A DNA stretch of 64,000 bases from Haliea sp963974125 (GTDB taxonomy: Bacteria; Pseudomonadota; Gammaproteobacteria; Pseudomonadales; Halieaceae). The notes beneath the pieces are model-generated. The model was not told the origin of the DNA. It did no database searches and saw nothing but the letters and a program-made list of their open reading frames with translations. A program made the translations under genes and the position numbers. Each line of letters begins with the position of its first letter. The stretch's first letter is position 1. The DNA is taken from NCBI GenBank assembly GCA_963974125.1, contig CAXBCH010000011.1:1-64000 (forward strand), read 5' to 3'. Shown one piece after another: positions 41,933 to 51,579 of the stretch.

Positions 41933-44623
41933 TCACCTGCCGCTGCCGGCAGCGGCGCTGACCGCGGTCTTGCGGCGCCGCAGATACCACTTGTGCATCT
42001 CCTCAACCAGCAGCAGCACAAGGGCCACCCCCAGCAGCATCAGCCATTGCACCAGGGTCACCGGACTCAGAGCCAGCACGTCGCTGATGCCCGGCAGGTA
42101 CATGGCGGCGATATGCACCCCCTGGGCAAAGGGCACCGCCAGGATCAGGAACGGGTTGCTGAGCAGTGGCATCCGGAACAGGGATTGCGTTTCCGAGCGA
42201 CTGCTGAGTGCGTGGATATTACCGAACAGCACCATCAGCATCAGGGTGGCGTTGCGCGCATCAGTAACATCGCTACCGCTATTCAGCAGCCAGGCAAAGG
42301 TCGCAAAAGCCAGCACACCCATGGTGGTGCCGCTCACCAACACATGCTCGATTATATGCTTTTCGAATACCGGCTCCCGAGGACTCCGGGGTGGCTGTTC
42401 CAGTTCGTGCCCCTCAGCCGGTTCGAACGCCAGGGCGACATCCTGCAGGCCATTGGCCACCAGGTTCAACCACAGCAACTGCACCGCAATCAGGGGCATG
42501 GGCAGACCGGCAAAAACAGTCAGGAAAAACAGCAGCAGGGCCGAAAATCCGGTGGCCGCCAGCAGGGCAATCACCTTGCGGATATTGTTGTAGACGATAC
42601 GCCCCTGCTCGATACCGTCGACGATGGAGGCGAAGTTGTCGTCGGCAATGATCAGGTCCGCGGTCTCCCGGGCAACGTCGGTGCCGCGTTTGCCCATGGC
42701 CACACCGGCGTTGGCCCGGCGCATCGCGGGGGCATCATTGACGCCATCGCCGGTGACCGCCACAAAATGGCCGTTGCGCATCAGGCTGTCGACAATCTGT
42801 TCCTTTTGCGTCGGCTCTATCCGCGCAAATACTCTTGCGGGCATTATCAGTGCATCGAGCGCCGCCTCTCCCTGGGCGGTGGCCTCCCTGATCATGCTGC
42901 CGGTGACCACCAGGTCGCTGCCGTCATCCAGCTCCAGCTCCCGCGCTATGGCCCCGGCAGTCGCGGGATGGTCGCCGGTCACCATGGCCACCTCGATGCC
43001 GCCTCTGCGGCAGCGGCGAATGGCTTCCCGCGCCTCGGGCCGCACCGGGTCAATCATCGCCACCAGGCCCAGGAAGGTCATTTGCCCAAGTTGCTCCAGG
43101 GCTCCGCTGTCCTCTGCCTGGCGCCGGGCCAGCGCAATCAGGCGGTACCCCTTGCCTGCCAGGTGCTCAATCTGGCCGTCAATCAGCGCGCGATCCACAG
43201 GCACATCCCCGTCGCGAGTGCGCATGCGGGTGCAAAGGCCGAGCAGCTTTTCCGGGCTACCCTTGACGTGCAGGACAAACGCATGTTCCTCGCCCACATT
43301 GAGACTGCCGCTGAGCGCGCGTTCGGACTCATAGGGAATCAGCTCCAGCTGCGCGCGCTGGGCGCGGATCTCGCTGAGCGACAAGCCCAGCTTCTTCGCC
43401 AGAATCAGAAAGGCGACGTCGACGATATCGCCATTGGACACCCACTCGCCGCCGGAATAATCGAGGTGGCTCTCATTGGCCAGCAGGCCAGTGATGCACA
43501 AGTCCCGCAGCAGCTCGGGATCGTCGCCCAGTACTGCACCGCCCGGCGCAACGCCTTCCCCGGTCACTTCGAAGGTGGCACCATCCGGAAGCATTGCCTG
43601 GCGCACGGTCAGCTCGTTGACCGTCAGGGTGCCGGTCTTGTCGGAACAGATAAAGGTGCAGGAACCGAGGGCTTCAACGGCCACCAGCTTGCGGATGATC
43701 ACCTTGTGCGCCGCCATGCGGCGCATGCCGATGGCCAGCGCCACCGTCAGCGCCGCCGGCAATCCCTCGGGAATCGCTGACACCGCCAGGCCAATCGCCA
43801 TCAGGATCATGCCCTCGGCGCCATAGCCGCCCCGGTACAACATCAACGCCACCAGCAACAGGATGGCGATGCCGATGGCCCCGGCCATCTGGTAGGTAAA
43901 CAGCCGGATGCGAATCAGCAGGGGCGGATCGGCGGATTCCCGGCCCAGCACATGGTCGGCGATGTGGCCGAGCTCCGTCTCCAGACCGGTTGCGGTCACC
44001 ACGCCCTGGGCGCGGCCATGGGTGACGGTGCTGCCGGCAAAACACTGGTTGAAGCGGTCCGCCAGGGATGCATCGTCGGCCACCTGGGCGTGGGCGTTCT
44101 TGGTGGTTGCCAGGGATTCCCCGGTCAGCATGGACTCGTCCACGCTGAGGCTGTCACTGGTTTCCAGCAGGACATCCGCGGGCACCTTGTCGCCGGAGGA
44201 CAACAGGACCAGATCTCCCGGCACCAGCTCCTCGACATCGATCCTTGCGGCCACGCCGTCGCGGACAACATGGGCAACACCGCGCACCATGTTGCGCAAC
44301 GCCGCCGCCGAGCGCTGGGCAGAAAATTCCTGGATGGTGCCGATCACGGCGTTCAACAGCAGCACGGCCATGATGAAAACCGCGTTGGCCATCTGGCTCA
44401 GCGCCCAGGAGACAATAGCCGCCACCAGCAGGATATAGATAAACGGGCTGAGAAACTGACGCAGGAAAATGACATGCAGGCCGGGCAACGGCGGTTCCGG
44501 CAACTGGTTGCGACCGTATTCCTGCAGGCGCTCACGCGCTTCCGCGGACGTCAGTCCGCGGCTACCAGTCTGGAGCCCCGTCTCCCCTGGCAGAGATGGC
44601 TGCCCGCCGTCTTCCGTTGTCAT
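41933..44623 (-). CDS. P-type cation-transporting ATPase (type II, Ca2+/Na+-like)
   Basis: An 896-residue pump. The N-terminal cation ATPase domain is followed by the TGES dephosphorylation motif at 167-170, and a PEGLP in helix 4 at 285-289. The phosphorylated Asp328 is in DKTGT, and GDGVNDAPA lies near 600. The last six helices contain NLVANGLQDVALAFEP. This is the PMCA/SERCA-like type IIA layout that exports Ca2+ or other cations. ATG 44623 has an AGGGAGA site; the same frame runs 488 codons further antisense to the sulfhydrylase gene and is not coding. Ion specificity is unsure. Confidence 0.93.
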   Translation of the reverse strand: MTTEDGGQPSLPGETGLQTGSRGLTSAEARERLQEYGRNQLPEPPLPGLHVIFLRQFLSPFIYILLVAAIVSWALSQMANAVFIMAVLLLNAVIGTIQEFSAQRSAAALRNMVRGVAHVVRDGVAARIDVEELVPGDLVLLSSGDKVPADVLLETSDSLSVDESMLTGESLATTKNAHAQVADDASLADRFNQCFAGSTVTHGRAQGVVTATGLETELGHIADHVLGRESADPPLLIRIRLFTYQMAGAIGIAILLLVALMLYRGGYGAEGMILMAIGLAVSAIPEGLPAALTVALAIGMRRMAAHKVIIRKLVAVEALGSCTFICSDKTGTLTVNELTVRQAMLPDGATFEVTGEGVAPGGAVLGDDPELLRDLCITGLLANESHLDYSGGEWVSNGDIVDVAFLILAKKLGLSLSEIRAQRAQLELIPYESERALSGSLNVGEEHAFVLHVKGSPEKLLGLCTRMRTRDGDVPVDRALIDGQIEHLAGKGYRLIALARRQAEDSGALEQLGQMTFLGLVAMIDPVRPEAREAIRRCRRGGIEVAMVTGDHPATAGAIARELELDDGSDLVVTGSMIREATAQGEAALDALIMPARVFARIEPTQKEQIVDSLMRNGHFVAVTGDGVNDAPAMRRANAGVAMGKRGTDVARETADLIIADDNFASIVDGIEQGRIVYNNIRKVIALLAATGFSALLLFFLTVFAGLPMPLIAVQLLWLNLVANGLQDVALAFEPAEGHELEQPPRSPREPVFEKHIIEHVLVSGTTMGVLAFATFAWLLNSGSDVTDARNATLMLMVLFGNIHALSSRSETQSLFRMPLLSNPFLILAVPFAQGVHIAAMYLPGISDVLALSPVTLVQWLMLLGVALVLLLVEEMHKWYLRRRKTAVSAAAGSGR

Positions 44624-44720
44624 CCAGATATCTCCCTGAAGCCAGTGTGAACAAGGAACAAACCGTAGTCTATAAATGAGATATTGCAGATTCTTGCGCA
44701 GGTTGGGTCGGGTGGTCCCA

Positions 44721-44786
44721 CCTGCGCGGCCTGGGCGGCCCCACCTACGCGGCCCGACCCCACCTACGCGGCCTGGGCGGCCCCAC
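44721..44786. repeat. GC-rich tandem repeat, about 24 bp x 3
   Basis: Two near-identical 24-base units (44721-44744 and 44763-44786; they differ at one base, CCTGCG versus CCTACG) flank a shortened 20-base unit. Each contains CGCGGCC and ends in CCCCAC. The array lies between the divergent ATPase and O-acetylhomoserine sulfhydrylase genes, upstream of both. Confidence 0.7.
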
Positions 44787-44863
44787 CCGACCCCACCTTG
44801 CCATCCCCGCAGGGTCTGGTACGCTCCCGCGCTGGACAATTGCACCCAGAATGGACCGATACC

Positions 44864-46141
44864 ATGAAACCAGCAACTCTTGCCCTGCACGCGGGCTACG
44901 ATGGCGACCCGGCGACCAATGCCGCCACTGCGCCTATTTACCAGACCACCTCCTATACTTTCAATGACACCCAGCACGGTGCCGACCTGTTCGACCTCAA
45001 GGTGCCGGGGAACATCTACAGCCGCATCATGAATCCGACCAACGCCGTGCTGGAAGCGCGCCTCGCTGCGCTGGAAGGCGGCATCGGCGCCCTCGCCGTC
45101 GCCTCGGGCATGGCCGCGATCCGCTATGCGATCGAGGCCATCGCCGAGGTGGGCACCAATATCGTCAGCACCTCGCAACTGTACGGCGGCACCTACAACC
45201 TCTTTGCCCACACATTCCCGCGCCAGGGTATCGAGACCCGCTTCGCCAAGGCAGACGATTTCGACCGTGTCGCCTCGCTGATCGATGACAATACCCGGGC
45301 CCTGTTCTGCGAGTCCATCGGCAACCCGGCCGGCAACGTGGTCGATATCGAGCGCTGGGCCGAGATCGCCCACGCAGCCGGCGTACCCCTGATCGTCGAC
45401 AATACCGTTGCCACCCCGCTGCTGTGCCGGGCCTTTGACCACGGCGCCGATATCGTGGTGCATTCGCTGACCAAGTACATTGGCGGGCACGGCACGACCA
45501 TCGGCGGCGCCATCGTCGATTCCGGCAAGTTTGACTGGGCGGCGCAGCCCGAGCGCTTTGCCATCATGAACACGCCGGACCCCTCCTACCACGGCGTCAT
45601 CTACACCGAGGCCATGGGCCCCGCGGCCTTTATCGGCCGTTGCCGGGTGGTCCCCCTGCGCAATACCGGCGCCGCGCTTTCGCCGCACAGCGCCTTCCTC
45701 CTGATGCAGGGCCTGGAGACCCTGGACCTGCGCATGGAGCGCCACTGCAGCAACGCGGAGAAGGTTGCGGCATACCTGGACCAGCATCCGCAGGTGCGCT
45801 GGGTCAACTATGCCGGCCTCGAGGCCAGCCCCTTCCGCGAGACCTGCAGGAAAATCTGTGGTGGCAAGGCCTCGGGCATTCTCAGCTTTGGCATTGACGG
45901 TGGCCGCGAGGCCGGCGGGCGCTTTATCGACGCCCTGCAACTGATCCTGCGCCTGGTCAACATCGGCGATGCCAAGTCCCTGGCCTGTCACCCGGCCAGC
46001 ACCACCCACCGCCAGCTGAACCCCGAGGAACTCGCAGCGGCGGGTGTCAGTGAAGACATGGTGCGGATCTCGGTGGGCATCGAGCACATCGACGACATCA
46101 TTGCCGATATCGAACAGGCGCTGGCTGCCAGCAAAGGTTGA
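44864..46141 (+). CDS. O-acetylhomoserine aminocarboxypropyltransferase/sulfhydrylase family
   Basis: A 425-residue PLP enzyme of the Cys/Met metabolism family. The N-terminal TLALHAGYDGD and APIYQTTSY blocks are typical. The PLP-binding Lys204 lies in SLTKYIGGHG, and the late LVNIGDAKSLACHPAST block is characteristic of the O-acetylhomoserine sulfhydrylase branch rather than cystathionine synthase. It makes homocysteine from O-acetylhomoserine and sulfide. ATG 44864 is chosen from family alignment; upstream codons are within the repeat region. Confidence 0.92.
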   Translation: MKPATLALHAGYDGDPATNAATAPIYQTTSYTFNDTQHGADLFDLKVPGNIYSRIMNPTNAVLEARLAALEGGIGALAVASGMAAIRYAIEAIAEVGTNIVSTSQLYGGTYNLFAHTFPRQGIETRFAKADDFDRVASLIDDNTRALFCESIGNPAGNVVDIERWAEIAHAAGVPLIVDNTVATPLLCRAFDHGADIVVHSLTKYIGGHGTTIGGAIVDSGKFDWAAQPERFAIMNTPDPSYHGVIYTEAMGPAAFIGRCRVVPLRNTGAALSPHSAFLLMQGLETLDLRMERHCSNAEKVAAYLDQHPQVRWVNYAGLEASPFRETCRKICGGKASGILSFGIDGGREAGGRFIDALQLILRLVNIGDAKSLACHPASTTHRQLNPEELAAAGVSEDMVRISVGIEHIDDIIADIEQALAASKG

Positions 46142-46180
46142 CCCGGCACACAGTTGGCAGCAGCTTCCAGGCGTCTGCTA

Positions 46181-47056
46181 TCAGCGCTTGCGGTAGGGAA
46201 TATCGCAGTAGGTGATGTCGCGGCGCGGGGATGCGCCGCGGCTCTGCAGGTACAGCGCCAGCGAGTTCATCGACAGGTCGATATTGCTGGTAGGGCCGAG
46301 GTAAGCGTGCTCAATCGCCAGACTGCCCTGCTCGTCCCGCAGGTCGAGGGGAAACCAGGGAATCAGCATGGAGTTGCCTTCGCGGAACTGCACCTTGCCG
46401 GTGGCCGCGTCACCGATCATTGGCGAGACGATACGCCACTCCTGCTCCTCCTCGAACGCGGGGTGCTTGAGCACGGCGGCAATGCGCAGCAAATCGCCCT
46501 CAATGGTCTGAAACCGGCGCACCCAGTGCCGATTCTGGCTCGCGGACTCCTCCTCCCCGACGCTGTCCGCGGCCAGTGCCTCTACTGCGTCGACAATCTC
46601 ATCGATCATTTTTTCCTGCTGCGAGGGCGCGTAGACGCAGCGCCCAACCTCGAAGTGCTGGCGCCGGGCGCAGTCCAGGATGTGTTCCGGCGCAAAGCCC
46701 AGGCTCACGCCCTTGCCGTGAACGCTGTAGCCTCGCCACTGGCTCAGCAGGTTGCCGTTGCCGCGAAAGGACGCACAGAACAGCATCGGGCCGCTCACGA
46801 CGCGGTAGGTGAGCCAGTCGAGAAAGGTCGTCAACAGGGCAGGCTTGTCGACCCCCGCGACAATGCGCCGGGTCACCTGTTCCCCCAGCAGGTCCAGGGT
46901 GTGGCGCAGCTCGGTGGAGTCGTTCATGTAGCGGATATCGCTGCAGCGCAGTTCGGCGCTGTCGACTATACCCAGCAGGCCGCTCAGGGTCGTGTAGTGA
47001 TACAGGGGTTCCCGGGGTGGCGTTGCAAACAGGCGCTGTGAGATGACATCGAACAT
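46181..47056 (-). CDS. DUF2971 domain-containing protein
   Basis: A 291-residue cytoplasmic protein beginning with the DUF2971 signature (LYHYTTLSGLLGIVDS near residue 18, RYMNDSTELRH near 42) and a central FCASFRGNGNLLSQWRGYS block. A later EEEQEWRI motif is also typical. DUF2971 proteins are sporadic, often in accessory or defence contexts, and their biochemistry is unknown to me. It stands between the sulfhydrylase (convergent) and atuF (same strand, 43 bp away). Confidence 0.85.
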   Translation of the reverse strand: MFDVISQRLFATPPREPLYHYTTLSGLLGIVDSAELRCSDIRYMNDSTELRHTLDLLGEQVTRRIVAGVDKPALLTTFLDWLTYRVVSGPMLFCASFRGNGNLLSQWRGYSVHGKGVSLGFAPEHILDCARRQHFEVGRCVYAPSQQEKMIDEIVDAVEALAADSVGEEESASQNRHWVRRFQTIEGDLLRIAAVLKHPAFEEEQEWRIVSPMIGDAATGKVQFREGNSMLIPWFPLDLRDEQGSLAIEHAYLGPTSNIDLSMNSLALYLQSRGASPRRDITYCDIPYRKR

Positions 47057-47099
47057 GCTGCTATTGTTGCCAGCAAAGATGACGGGCGCAAGCGCCGGT

Positions 47100-49091
47100 T
47101 CAGGCTTCGTTGATCTCCAGCACTATGGCACCTGCGGCGGCCTGGGTACCGGCCTGCACATGCACCGCGCTCACCTCGCCGCTGACCTGGGCCAGCAGCC
47201 TGTGCTCCATTTTCATCGCCTCCATCACCAATAGTTCCTGGCCCGGGCTGACACGGTCGCCCACAGTCACCAGCACCGACAGCACATTGCCGTGCATGGG
47301 CGCCTTGACAATACCGCTGCCGGCTGCCGCCTGGTCTCCACGGGTAAACGCAAGCTCGTTGACAAGTTCGCAGGCGGCGCCACCCAGCTGCAGGCTGATG
47401 GCGCCGCGACCCGCAGGGGCGTGGCAAAGGCGGTGAGTGACACCATCGACCAGCACCTGCGCAGTGCCCGCCTGGTCGTCATCCAGCCACTGCAGCCGGT
47501 GATGGCTTGCGTCGGTACTGCAGTGATAGTCACCTGGCCCGACCTGCTGCACATGGACGTCGACACACTCGTCCTCTGTTTTCCGGTAGCGGTAATGCAC
47601 ACTGATGTCACGCAGCCCGGACCAGCCGCGCAGCGCGGTTTCGGCAACAACACGCAGCCGTTCCGATGCAGCCACGCTGTCGCGGTACTGCAGTACGGCG
47701 CCACAACAGTACTGGACCAGCTGAGGCACTGGCGCCTGCACACCCTGCGGAAATTGCTCGGCAATAAACGCCGTGGTGGCGGTGCCCGCCCGGAACGCCT
47801 CGTTTGCAACTACATCCAGCAGGAACTGCCGATTACTGGCCGGCCCGAACAATACCGTGGTTTGCAGCGCCCGCTGCAGGCGCCTGCAGGCGGTGGCCCG
47901 ATCTTCGCCCCAGGCAATGATCTTGGCGATCATGGGGTCATAAAAAGGTGACACCTCATGCCCTTCCGCAAGACCATGGTCGACGCGGATGCCCTCGCCA
48001 TGGGGAGGTCGCCAGCGACAGACCGTACCGCTGGCGGGAAGAAAATCTTTGGCAGTATCCTCGGCATACAGGCGCACTTCCAGCGCATGCCCGTGCAGCG
48101 CCACATCGCCCTGGGACAGGGGTAAGGGATAGCCCTGGGCCACCTGCAGCTGCAGCGCGACCAGGTCCAGCCCCGTCACCATCTCGGTTACCAAATGCTC
48201 TACTTGCAGACGGGTATTCATTTCCAGAAAATAAAACTGGTAATCGACATCGAGCAGGAACTCCACGGTACCGGCACCACAGTAATCGATGCTGCGGGCC
48301 GCATTGACCGCCGCCTCACCCATGGCCACACGCAGCTCGGGGGTCATCACCGGACAGGGGGACTCCTCCACCACCTTCTGGTGACGGCGCTGTATCGAAC
48401 AGTCGCGCTCCCCCAGGTGAACATGATTGCCATGGCTGTCACTGAACACCTGGATTTCAACGTGCCGTGGCTGTAGCAACGCCTTTTCAAGGATGAGCTC
48501 GCCACTGCCAAAGGCATTTTCGGCCTCGGAGCGGGCCGCGGCCAGTGCCGCTGGCAGGTCGACAGGATCGAGTACCAAACGCATGCCACGGCCACCACCA
48601 CCCGCCGCCGCCTTCACCATCAGCGGTGTGCCGATCTGTTGTGCGGCCTCCATCAGCGCGGTGTCGGACTGGTCCTCATCCTGGTAGCCGGGAATACAGG
48701 GTACCTCGGCGGCCAGCATCAGGCGCTTGGCGGCAGCCTTGTTGCCCATGAGCTCAATGGCGCTGGCAGAGGGGCCGATAAAGACGATACCCGTATCCTC
48801 ACAGGCGCGGGCAAAGGCGGCGTTCTCCGACAGAAAGCCATAGCCCGGGTGAATCGCGCCGGCCCGGGTAGCCGCAGCCGCCGCCAGAATACGCTCGGGA
48901 TCGAGATAGGATTCCCTGACCGGGGCCGGACCGATGAGAACCGCCTCGTCTGCCAGCAGCACATGGGGCGCGCCGGCGTCGGCTTCCGAATACACGGCGA
49001 TAGTCCGATAACCCTGTGCCTTCGCAGAGCGAATGACCCGCACGGCAATCTCGCCCCGGTTGGCCACCAGAACACTGTCAAACTGTGGCAT
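47100..49091 (-). CDS. atuF: acyl-CoA carboxylase biotin-carrying alpha subunit (geranyl-CoA carboxylase type)
   Basis: A 663-residue protein. A biotin carboxylase domain (about 1-450; FDSVLVANRGEIAVRV start, AAGGGGRGMR ATP-grasp loop, EMNTRLQVEH near 290) is followed by a linker and a C-terminal biotinyl domain with Lys627 in EAMKMEH. Methylcrotonyl- and geranyl-CoA carboxylases share this layout. The adjoining atuE, atuC and atuA genes favour geranyl-CoA. It is the last gene of the atu unit. Confidence 0.87.
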   Translation of the reverse strand: MPQFDSVLVANRGEIAVRVIRSAKAQGYRTIAVYSEADAGAPHVLLADEAVLIGPAPVRESYLDPERILAAAAATRAGAIHPGYGFLSENAAFARACEDTGIVFIGPSASAIELMGNKAAAKRLMLAAEVPCIPGYQDEDQSDTALMEAAQQIGTPLMVKAAAGGGGRGMRLVLDPVDLPAALAAARSEAENAFGSGELILEKALLQPRHVEIQVFSDSHGNHVHLGERDCSIQRRHQKVVEESPCPVMTPELRVAMGEAAVNAARSIDYCGAGTVEFLLDVDYQFYFLEMNTRLQVEHLVTEMVTGLDLVALQLQVAQGYPLPLSQGDVALHGHALEVRLYAEDTAKDFLPASGTVCRWRPPHGEGIRVDHGLAEGHEVSPFYDPMIAKIIAWGEDRATACRRLQRALQTTVLFGPASNRQFLLDVVANEAFRAGTATTAFIAEQFPQGVQAPVPQLVQYCCGAVLQYRDSVAASERLRVVAETALRGWSGLRDISVHYRYRKTEDECVDVHVQQVGPGDYHCSTDASHHRLQWLDDDQAGTAQVLVDGVTHRLCHAPAGRGAISLQLGGAACELVNELAFTRGDQAAAGSGIVKAPMHGNVLSVLVTVGDRVSPGQELLVMEAMKMEHRLLAQVSGEVSAVHVQAGTQAAAGAIVLEINEA

Positions 49092-49096
49092 TGCCC

Positions 49097-49939
49097 TTAC
49101 TCCCCTGTGTCACTGTGGCTGCGGGCTTGCGCCCAATAAGGCTGGCGCTTGCCGGCAAAGGCCGCCATGCCCTCGCGCGCTTCGCTACCGAGCATGGCAT
49201 CGGCAAAGCGCTCGGCGGCAAACTGCACCAGGGCATCGGGCTCCAGATGTGCACTGGCGTCGATGATCTCCTTGGTCAGGGCAATCGCGCCGGGAGCCCC
49301 GCGCCGGGAATCCTCCAGCAATGCCGCCAGCGCCGCGTCCAGGGCGGCACTGTCAGCCACCACCTGATGGGCGAAACCGAGCCGCAGCGCCTCGCTGCCG
49401 TCGAAACGCTGCGCGGTAAGCAACAGGCGGCGGGCCTCGGAGGCTCCCACCCGCCGGATCACCAGCGGGGTGATCTGGGCCGGCGGAATACCGAGGGTGA
49501 CCTCACTGAGCGCGAAGCGGGCGTTCGCGGTGGTGATCACTACATCGGCGATGCAGGACAAACCGAGTCCCCCCGCCATTGCCGCGCCCTCGATAGCAAC
49601 CACAAACAGCTGTGGCAGGGCACGCACACCGTGCAGCAGGCGCCCGAAGTCGGCGTTGGCTGCGACGATGTCCTCACGGCTGGCGCCATCCTGGAATACC
49701 GTGCGGAACATGGACAGGTCGCCGCCAGAACAGAAGCTGCCGCCCTTGCCGCGCAGGACCACGAACCGCAGGTCCCGCACCTGCGGCAACCACTCCAGCA
49801 CTGCGGCCAGTTCCGCGGACATGCGCGCCGACAGGGCGTTGCGGGTCTCCGGACGATTGAACCAGATGGTGAGCGTATCGGCGTCGCGCTCCAGGATCAG
49901 GTCCTGCACCTCTGGCAAGGCCATCGGGATGGTTTCCAT
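49097..49939 (-). CDS. atuE: enoyl-CoA hydratase family (isohexenylglutaconyl-CoA hydratase-like)
   Basis: A 280-residue crotonase with an N-terminal LTIWFNRPETRNALSARM, oxyanion-hole blocks around GKGGSFCSGGDLSMF near 65-80 and IEGAAMAGGLGLSCIADVV near 118-136. AtuE hydrates isohexenylglutaconyl-CoA made by geranyl-CoA carboxylase. The assignment rests on its place between atuC and atuF, 2-5 bp from each. LiuC-type 3-methylglutaconyl-CoA hydratase is the main alternative. Confidence 0.78.
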   Translation of the reverse strand: METIPMALPEVQDLILERDADTLTIWFNRPETRNALSARMSAELAAVLEWLPQVRDLRFVVLRGKGGSFCSGGDLSMFRTVFQDGASREDIVAANADFGRLLHGVRALPQLFVVAIEGAAMAGGLGLSCIADVVITTANARFALSEVTLGIPPAQITPLVIRRVGASEARRLLLTAQRFDGSEALRLGFAHQVVADSAALDAALAALLEDSRRGAPGAIALTKEIIDASAHLEPDALVQFAAERFADAMLGSEAREGMAAFAGKRQPYWAQARSHSDTGE

Positions 49940-49941
49940 GG

Positions 49942-51576
49942 CTACATCCTCCCCACGCCGAAGGTGTTGGGAAACACCCGGCGCTGGCGCGCTTCCCAGC
50001 AGGTCTGCAGGGCCACGCCCAGCACCTTGCGACTGTCGCGCGGGTCAATCAGGCCATCGTCCAGCATGCGCCCCGAGGTATAAAAAGCGCTGGACTGGCG
50101 ATCGTAATGGGCAATCACTTTGGCTTCCTGGGCGGCAATCTGCGCCTCATCCACCGCCACACCCTTGCGCGCGGCACCGGCGCGAAATACCTCGGACATG
50201 GTTCTCGCCGCCTGCTCACCGCCCATGACGCCAATCTGGGTATTGGGCCAGCTGAACAGGAAATCGGGATCGTAGCCCTGGCCGCACATGCCATAGTTGC
50301 CGGCGCCAAAACTGGCCCCGATCATCAGGGTAATGCGCGGCACCCGGGCGTTGGTCACCGCCTGGATCATCTTGCTGCCGTGCTTGATCATGCCCGCCTG
50401 CTCGTAGTCCGTGCCCACCATGTAGCCAGTGATGTTCTGCAGGAACAGCAGCGGCGTGTCGGACTGGTCGCAGAGCTGGATGAACTGGGCCACCTTGGTG
50501 GCGGCGTTGGGATCAATGGGGCCGTTGTTGGCGACAATGCCAACCGGGATACCGTAGACCGCCGACTGCAGGCACAGGGTCGCCGGGCCGTAGTCCGGCT
50601 TGAACTGCAGAAAAGCGGACCCGTCCACCAGCCGCGCCACGACTTCGCGTGCATCGTAGGGCTGGCGGTAATCAACGGGCACGATTCCGGGCAGCTCTTC
50701 CGGACTGTACAACGGCTCGACAAAGTCGCGCGGCGGTGGTTGCGGGCAGTGCCGGTTCCAGCCCAGGCTGGCGATCACCTGACGGCAGAGGGCGAGACCG
50801 TGGGCATCATCCTCGGCCAGGTATTCCACCAGGCCTGACACCGTGGCATGCATGCTGGCGCCCCCCAGAGGCCCGTCTTCGGCCACCTCGCCGGTTGCGG
50901 CCTTCAGCAGCGCCGGGCCCGCCAGGTAAGCCTTGCCGTTGCCCTTGACGCCAATCACGTAATCGCTCAGCCCTGGCATGTAGGCGCCGCCAGCGGCGGA
51001 AGCGCCGTGCAGCACTGTCACCACCGGCAGGCCCGCCGCGCTGAGACGCGCCAGCCGGGCAAACACGCCACCGCCCTCCATCCACATCTCCACCCGGTAT
51101 TCCAGCAGGTTGGCGCCGGCGCTCTCGACCAGATGCACAAAAGGCAGCTTCTGCTCAAGGGCGATATCCATGACCCGGATCGCCTTGCGGGTGGAGGTCT
51201 GGGTCATGGCGCCGGCGTTGATGCCGGAGTCATCCACCGTGACCATGCAGCGGGTGCCGTTGATAAAGCCGATGCCACAGATATAGGCGGCACCGGGCAC
51301 CGACCGTTCCGGATCATCGCTGTCCACCAGAAAACCGGCCATGTTGCCGATCTCCAGGAAGGGACTGCCCGGGTCCAGCAGGCGCGCCAGCCGCTCCCGC
51401 GGCAGCAACTGCCCGCGCTTGTCGAAGCGGGGTTTGGAGGCATTCGACAGTTCCGCGGTGCGCGCCAGCGCCGCGCGCATGCGCTCGATCAATTCACCCT
51501 GCTGCTGCAGATTGCGCAGGTAGCGCTCACTGCCAGGGACAACAGTGGATTCGAAAACGGGTGCGACATCAGTCAT
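49942..51576 (-). CDS. atuC: acyl-CoA carboxylase beta subunit (geranyl-CoA carboxylase type)
   Basis: A 544-residue carboxyltransferase of the methylcrotonyl/geranyl-CoA family. It shows RERLARLLDPGSPFLEIG, the CoA-binding GASAAGGAYMPGLSDY block near 186-200, and a C-terminal half with FLQNITGYMVG and GASFGAGNYGMCG. The length equals AtuC/LiuB (about 540). It is flanked by atuA (4 bp upstream) and atuE (2 bp downstream). The pocket residue that separates geranyl- from methylcrotonyl-CoA enzymes should be checked. Confidence 0.85.
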   Translation of the reverse strand: MTDVAPVFESTVVPGSERYLRNLQQQGELIERMRAALARTAELSNASKPRFDKRGQLLPRERLARLLDPGSPFLEIGNMAGFLVDSDDPERSVPGAAYICGIGFINGTRCMVTVDDSGINAGAMTQTSTRKAIRVMDIALEQKLPFVHLVESAGANLLEYRVEMWMEGGGVFARLARLSAAGLPVVTVLHGASAAGGAYMPGLSDYVIGVKGNGKAYLAGPALLKAATGEVAEDGPLGGASMHATVSGLVEYLAEDDAHGLALCRQVIASLGWNRHCPQPPPRDFVEPLYSPEELPGIVPVDYRQPYDAREVVARLVDGSAFLQFKPDYGPATLCLQSAVYGIPVGIVANNGPIDPNAATKVAQFIQLCDQSDTPLLFLQNITGYMVGTDYEQAGMIKHGSKMIQAVTNARVPRITLMIGASFGAGNYGMCGQGYDPDFLFSWPNTQIGVMGGEQAARTMSEVFRAGAARKGVAVDEAQIAAQEAKVIAHYDRQSSAFYTSGRMLDDGLIDPRDSRKVLGVALQTCWEARQRRVFPNTFGVGRM

Positions 51577-51579
51577 GGC

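Noticed and set aside
41624..43780. 718-codon plus-strand frame opposite the ATPase
   Set aside because: It is antisense to conserved ATPase motifs, is Gln/His-rich, and has no recognisable domain.
41933..46087. Single 1384-residue P-type ATPase frame
   Set aside because: The N-terminal 488 codons are antisense to the sulfhydrylase and have no family resemblance; ATG 44623 has a ribosome site and family start.
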